In this document: piece after piece, positions 59,671-64,000 of the stretch
How the letters are laid out: every line of letters starts with the position of its first letter
How positions within the stretch are numbered: position 1 is the stretch's first letter
From: an uncultured Acidimicrobiales bacterium
Lineage (GTDB): Bacteria; Actinomycetota; Acidimicrobiia; Acidimicrobiales; SZUA-35
Length of the DNA stretch: 64,000 nt
Direction of reading: 5' to 3'
Assembly (NCBI GenBank): GCA_938029215.1
Contig: CALHFG010000032.1
Span: forward strand, 21,515 to 85,514
Translations under genes and position numbers: made by a program
Notes under the pieces: generated by a model
The model's database searches: none
What the model was told of the DNA's origin: nothing
What the model saw: only the letters and a program-made list of their open reading frames with translations

Positions 59671-60705
59671 ATGACCGAACGAGTGGACTCGTTGGGCTTG
59701 TGGGATGCCATGTTGGCGCTCCCCGAGCAGCTTGAACAGTCGATGTCGGCCATCGGCACCATCGGTGGCCTTCCGAGCATTGCCGATCTCGAACATGTGA
59801 TCATTCTGGGAATGGGCGATAGCGGCTTTGGTGGCGAGGTCGCCGCAGGGTCGGCCCGTCCGTTTAGCTCTCTGCCGATCGTTGTGTATGGCGGATACTT
59901 GCCGCCCAGTTGGGTCGGCTCCACCACGTTGGTCATCGCGATCAGTGCGTCGGGATCTACCGAGGAAACACTTGAGTCCCTGGAAGCTGCGGTGGAGAGC
60001 GGTGCCTCGCTCGTCGCGGTTACCAGCGAAGGTGGCGAGCTCGAATCATTGGCTCGTCGCGCGAACGCTCCGGTTCTCCCCGTGGTCGGGTCGGCTCCAA
60101 TGCCGCGAGCCGCCCTGGGTGCTATGGCGGTCCCTGCGATGCTCACGTTGGAGCAGCTGGGGCTGTTCCCCGGAGCTCGCACGTGGATTACCGATGCGGC
60201 CCAGCAACTCAAGGTCCGTCGAGACGAACTCACCAGCGAGGCGTCGCCAGCAAAGGAGATCGCCCGACGAGTCGGATCCACAATGCCGGTCATCTACGGC
60301 GGCGGCGTAATCGGCACGACCGCGGCCAAGCGCTGGAAGTTTGCGGTGAACCACAACGCCAAGTCGCCGGCTTTCTGGGCCGCGATGCCCGATCTGTGCC
60401 ACAACGAGCTGGTCGGATGGGGAAATCGAGGTGACATGACCCGCGAGGTCTTTACCGAGATTCAGCTACGACACGAGTACGAACATCCCCAAACCGCACG
60501 TCGGTTCCAGTACGTCGAAGAGAAGACCCACGACGTGATGAGCGACATCGTCACCGTTGAGGCATCGGGGGAAGGTCCTGTAGCCCAGCTGCTAGACCTG
60601 GTGCTCATGGGCGACATGGTCAGTCTCGAGATGGCCGCTGCCGAAGGTCTCGACCCAGGACCGCTGCCGATCGTCGATGACTTGAAAGACTGGTTGGAGT
60701 CCTAA
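59671..60705 (+). CDS. SIS-domain bifunctional phosphoglucose/phosphomannose isomerase-like protein
   Basis: VIILGMGDSGFGGEVAAG...VVYGGYLPPSWVGSTTLVIAISASGSTEETLESLEAA; NHNAKSPAFWAAMPDLCHNELVGW. Confidence 0.88.
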   Translation: MTERVDSLGLWDAMLALPEQLEQSMSAIGTIGGLPSIADLEHVIILGMGDSGFGGEVAAGSARPFSSLPIVVYGGYLPPSWVGSTTLVIAISASGSTEETLESLEAAVESGASLVAVTSEGGELESLARRANAPVLPVVGSAPMPRAALGAMAVPAMLTLEQLGLFPGARTWITDAAQQLKVRRDELTSEASPAKEIARRVGSTMPVIYGGGVIGTTAAKRWKFAVNHNAKSPAFWAAMPDLCHNELVGWGNRGDMTREVFTEIQLRHEYEHPQTARRFQYVEEKTHDVMSDIVTVEASGEGPVAQLLDLVLMGDMVSLEMAAAEGLDPGPLPIVDDLKDWLES

Positions 60706-61136
60706 GCCAGGAACTTCTGTAGGCCCGCGGCCGCCGCGTCGCCGATCTTGTTGAAGATCGGACCGAGGAGGGGGTCGAACAATTTGAATGGCCCGTTCAG
60801 GAGCAGATCGGCCTCGTACTTCACGATGCTGCCGTCGCCATTGGGGATGACGGTCACGATGTCGTCGGAAGAAAAGAACTTCGCCTTTGCGACGGCGCGA
60901 TAGCGCGTACCGGCCTCGAATTCTTCCATGACATACGTAAGTGGCGTCGCTGGAGCCGGCCCGACGCCGTTCACCACGAGGCGGTAGGCCGCTCCCATCC
61001 CCGGTTCGGTTCCGGTCGTTTGGGTGGCCGATTGAACGCCTGGATCCCACTCGGCGAAGCGGGTCATATCCGCCATCATGGCGAACGCCTCGGCGGGGGA
61101 GTGGTTGGTGGTTACCGAAGTCTCATAGTGGGCCAT
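60702..61136 (-). CDS. SRPBCC family protein
   Basis: [37 protein letters not shown]...[33 protein letters not shown]. Confidence 0.85.
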   Translation of the reverse strand: MAHYETSVTTNHSPAEAFAMMADMTRFAEWDPGVQSATQTTGTEPGMGAAYRLVVNGVGPAPATPLTYVMEEFEAGTRYRAVAKAKFFSSDDIVTVIPNGDGSIVKYEADLLLNGPFKLFDPLLGPIFNKIGDAAAAGLQKFLA

Positions 61137-61235
61137 CGCTCCTGTCTACCCACTGAAACCGCGCGCTGCTCAATCGGGCGGCGAACCTTGCGACACGTCA
61201 CACCGCTGGTGTCCGATAGCTCGCGGTTCAGCCCG

Positions 61236-61241
61236 TAGGCT
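61236..61241 (+). promoter_or_regulatory. -10-like TAGGCT, N7 before ahcY ATG 61249
   Basis: TANNNT-N7-ATG. Confidence 0.5.
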
Positions 61242-61248
61242 TGTGGGT

Positions 61249-62721
61249 ATGACAACGAGTGAACAGCGTCCCCTCACCTTGGCCGAGGGCGACTACAAGG
61301 TTGCCGATATCGATCTCCACGGCGCCGGTCGTAAACAAATCGAACTGGCCGAACACGAAATGCCGGGCCTCATGGCGATCCGAGCAGAGTACTTCGACGA
61401 GCAACCGCTCAAGGGTGCTCGGATCATGGGCAGCCTTCACATGACCACTCAGACCGCAGTTCTCATCGAGACCCTCACCGCATTGGGTGCGGAGGTTCGT
61501 TGGGTGAGCTGCAACATTTTCTCGACCGATGACCAGGCTGCCGCTGCGGTTGTGGTCGGTCCCACCGGCACCGCCGACCGTCCCGAAGGGGTTCCTGTGT
61601 ACGCCTGGAAGGGCGAGACGCTTGAGGAATATTGGTGGTGCACTGAGCAGGCGCTCAAGTGGCCTGGCCAGGACGGTTGCAACCTCATCCTCGACGACGG
61701 TGGCGACGCCACGATGCTTGTTCACAAGGGTGCCGAATACGAAGCGGCCGGCAGCGTGCCTGCGGCTACCGACGATGACCCGGAGGAGTGGCACGTCATC
61801 ATCGACACGCTCAACCGTCTTCAGGGTGAGGACAACACGCTGTTCACCCGGATGGCCCCCGGCATTCGCGGTGTGTCTGAGGAGACCACTACCGGCGTGC
61901 ACCGGCTCTATGAAATGCGCGATGCCGGGACGCTCAAATTTCCCGCAATCAATGTGAACGACAGCGTTACTAAGAGCAAATTCGACAACAAGTACGGCAC
62001 CCGCCACAGTCTGCTCGATGGGATCAACCGCGGAACCGACGTGATGATCGGTGGCAAGACCGCGCTAGTTCTTGGCTACGGCGACGTTGGCAAGGGTTGC
62101 GCCGAAGCATTGCGCGGTCAGGGCGCACGGGTGGTTATCACCGAGATCGACCCCATTTGTGCCCTGCAGGCAGCGATGGATGGCTACGAGGTCAACACGA
62201 TCGAACGCATGCTCGATAAGGCCGACATCTTCATTACCTCCACCGGCAACAAGGACATCATCAGCGCCGAGATGATGGGAATGATGAAGCAGGGTGCCAT
62301 CGTTGGCAACATCGGTCACTTCGATAACGAAATCGACATGGCTGGCCTCTACCGCAGTTCCGACATCCAGCGAATCAACATCAAGCCGCAGGTCGATGAG
62401 TTCCGTTGGCCCGATGGCAAGAGCATTATCGTCTTGTCCGAAGGGCGCCTCCTCAACCTTGGAAACGCCACCGGCCACCCGAGTTTCGTGATGTCCGCGA
62501 GCTTCACCAACCAAGTGCTCGCCCAAATCGAACTTCACAAGAATGCCGACAGCTATGACCGCCTTTCGGTGACCACATTGCCAAAGAAGCTCGATGAGAA
62601 AGTGGCTCGTCTCCACCTCGATGCCCTGGGCGTCCGACTCACCGAGCTCACCCAAGAGCAGGCCGACTACATCGGCGTCCCGGTTGATGGTCCCTATAAG
62701 CCGGACCACTATCGCTACTGA
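61249..62721 (+). CDS. ahcY: Adenosylhomocysteinase
   Basis: [30 protein letters not shown]...[40 protein letters not shown]...[17 protein letters not shown] 61249 with TAGGCT 7 nt upstream. Confidence 0.97.
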   Translation: MTTSEQRPLTLAEGDYKVADIDLHGAGRKQIELAEHEMPGLMAIRAEYFDEQPLKGARIMGSLHMTTQTAVLIETLTALGAEVRWVSCNIFSTDDQAAAAVVVGPTGTADRPEGVPVYAWKGETLEEYWWCTEQALKWPGQDGCNLILDDGGDATMLVHKGAEYEAAGSVPAATDDDPEEWHVIIDTLNRLQGEDNTLFTRMAPGIRGVSEETTTGVHRLYEMRDAGTLKFPAINVNDSVTKSKFDNKYGTRHSLLDGINRGTDVMIGGKTALVLGYGDVGKGCAEALRGQGARVVITEIDPICALQAAMDGYEVNTIERMLDKADIFITSTGNKDIISAEMMGMMKQGAIVGNIGHFDNEIDMAGLYRSSDIQRINIKPQVDEFRWPDGKSIIVLSEGRLLNLGNATGHPSFVMSASFTNQVLAQIELHKNADSYDRLSVTTLPKKLDEKVARLHLDALGVRLTELTQEQADYIGVPVDGPYKPDHYRY

Positions 62722-62761
62722 TCCGACGCCCGGGCCACTCCTTCGCTGAGGTCGGTTGCCG

Positions 62762-63241
62762 ATGTCGACGGTCTTCGCCGTCTTTCTCGCCGGCATGTTT
62801 GCCCTGGCGGCGCTGACCAAGCTACGTGATCTCAAGGGAACTCGAGCGGGCTTTGTGAACTTGGGGCTGCCCATGCCAGATGTTCTGGTGTGGGCAGTGC
62901 CCGTTGTGGAACTCGCGGTGGCGATCATGCTGCTCGTTGCTCCAGGGTGGGGAGGTGTCGCCGCGTTCGCATTGCTTCTCGCGTTCACGGTGGTGCTTGT
63001 AACGACCATCACCTCGGGCCGATTGGTTCCGTGCCGGTGCTTTGGTGGTTTGAGTGACGAGCCCGTGTCGTGGGTTCAGGTTGCTCGCAACGGGTGGCTC
63101 CTGGTCATCGCTGCGGTCGCCTCGCTCGAAGATGCCCTCGGACGTCCACCATTGGCTCAGCTTGTGGTGGCAGTGATGTTTCTAGGAGTTGGGATGATTT
63201 CCATTGGCTGGGCCGATCGGCGGCTTAGAGTCGAAGCATGA
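62762..63241 (+). CDS. MauE/DoxX-like membrane protein
   Basis: FLAGMFALAALTKLRDLKGTRAGFVNLGLP...LVPCRCFGGLSDEPVSWVQVARNGWLL. Confidence 0.78.
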   Translation: MSTVFAVFLAGMFALAALTKLRDLKGTRAGFVNLGLPMPDVLVWAVPVVELAVAIMLLVAPGWGGVAAFALLLAFTVVLVTTITSGRLVPCRCFGGLSDEPVSWVQVARNGWLLVIAAVASLEDALGRPPLAQLVVAVMFLGVGMISIGWADRRLRVEA

Positions 63242-63411
63242 GGTGGCGCTCCATTCTGGTACTGGCGATCGTGGCGGTGGCAAGTTCTTGCGGTCTTGAC
63301 GCATCTCAAGATCCGGGAAATCAGCCGAACGTAACTGTCCTCGGCACCAGTGTCGACTCCGGTCAGCCCTCCCCAACGCTCGGGTCGGCGGTAAGCACCG
63401 AGCGCGAGTAG
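63238..63411 (+). CDS. Small (57 aa) predicted lipoprotein, absent from the supplied ORF track
   Basis: Hand translation: MRWRSILVLAIVAVASSCGLDASQDPGNQPNVTVLGTSVDSGQPSPTLGSAVSTERE*; lipobox VASSC; ATGA overlap with the MauE stop. Confidence 0.6.
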   Translation: MRWRSILVLAIVAVASSCGLDASQDPGNQPNVTVLGTSVDSGQPSPTLGSAVSTERE

Positions 63412-63414
63412 CCG

Positions 63415-64000
63415 TCAGTCGGTTTTGCGGCGGGACCTCAGGGTGACCAGAAGCGACACCAGCTCACGTTCGTTCTTGGCCCCTCGAAACGAATCATTTG
63501 CGAGATCGGCGATCGTCTCTACGTTGGCGAGTTCATCGACCAGGTCAACCTGACCCTGGGGGATCTCGGTCCGACGCGGGTGATCGTGAATCGTTCGCAG
63601 TAGCGCTCGGGCGGCCCGCTGATCGATAAACAACTTCCGTGCCGACAGTGCGTGAACTACAAAGCTGCCCATCGATAGTGCGGTGTTCTTGTCGATCGCC
63701 CCCAGGGCACCGGCGATCAACGCTGCTGCAAGATCGTCGTTCGGTCCACCGATCGCCAGAATGGAGGCGTCGGGCATTCGTTGCGCGAGGTTCTGAATGA
63801 TCTCAATCGGGTTGCCAGACTTGGCCGGTGTCATGTCTACCACGATGACCTTGGGTGGGATCTCGGTGACGATCGGCCCCAAACCGCCAGGAAGGTCGGA
63901 CTCGGCTATGACTTGAATGTCCGCGTCGCTCTCGAGCGCGGTTAGTAGTTCACGTCGGTAGACCTCGTGATCATCGCACAGCGCAACGGTGACTGGATTT
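63415..64000 (-). CDS. Response-regulator receiver-domain protein (N-terminus cut by window end)
   Basis: Frame stays open to base 64000: VTVALCDDHEVYRRELLTALESDADIQVIAESD...VIVVDMTPAKSGNPIEIIQNLAQRMPDASILAIGG. Confidence 0.75.
   Translation of the reverse strand, partial: NPVTVALCDDHEVYRRELLTALESDADIQVIAESDLPGGLGPIVTEIPPKVIVVDMTPAKSGNPIEIIQNLAQRMPDASILAIGGPNDDLAAALIAGALGAIDKNTALSMGSFVVHALSARKLFIDQRAARALLRTIHDHPRRTEIPQGQVDLVDELANVETIADLANDSFRGAKNERELVSLLVTLRSRRKTD

Noticed and set aside
61140-61248. Possible SAH riboswitch upstream of ahcY
   Set aside because: A GCGCTGC string is present but the remaining conserved SAH-riboswitch segments and pairing could not be found; TAGGCT-N7-ATG implies almost no 5'UTR. 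A covariance-model scan would settle it.

Overview
64 kb of high-GC, gene-dense bacterial chromosome. Family content (F420 genes, actinobacterial-type DapD, a SigC-like ECF sigma factor, DUF5719, a DUF3516 helicase) suggests an actinobacterium, possibly Acidimicrobiia-like; that assignment is inference. I saw no rRNA, tRNA, CRISPR array or transposase. Main blocks: the end of an aromatic meta-cleavage cluster (1-1566); a cytochrome c/SCO1/cupredoxin copper locus beside a SigC-like sigma factor and a zinc-finger anti-sigma candidate (6.4-10.7 kb); nucleotide-sugar and glycosyltransferase genes (13.4-21.9 kb and 39.4-46.9 kb); a TetR-controlled ABC exporter (25.9-28.3 kb); a DUF3516 helicase (28.3-30.8 kb); dapD, a membrane-anchored multicopper oxidase and cofE/cofD (32.7-37.4 kb); ftsH; and a mannose-metabolism/trm112/ahcY block (55.5-62.7 kb). 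Strongest non-gene observations: (1) a recurrent TANNNT-N6..10-(A/G)TG arrangement at about 20 operon-first genes, which suggests pervasive leaderless transcription and corrects several ORF starts; (2) a REPIN-like pair of inverted 13-bp palindromes inserted in frame in the helicase gene; (3) a perfect 21-bp palindrome over the predicted TSS and start codon of the TetR-linked ABC operon; (4) repeated TAGG-N3-CCTA inverted repeats upstream of the multicopper oxidase. Uncharacterised proteins worth attention include a Rossmann-like protein at 23849-25345, a membrane/PI-PLC-like fusion at about 3165-5552, and a GT2-DUF5719-thioredoxin operon. All family calls are by eye; no database search was run.
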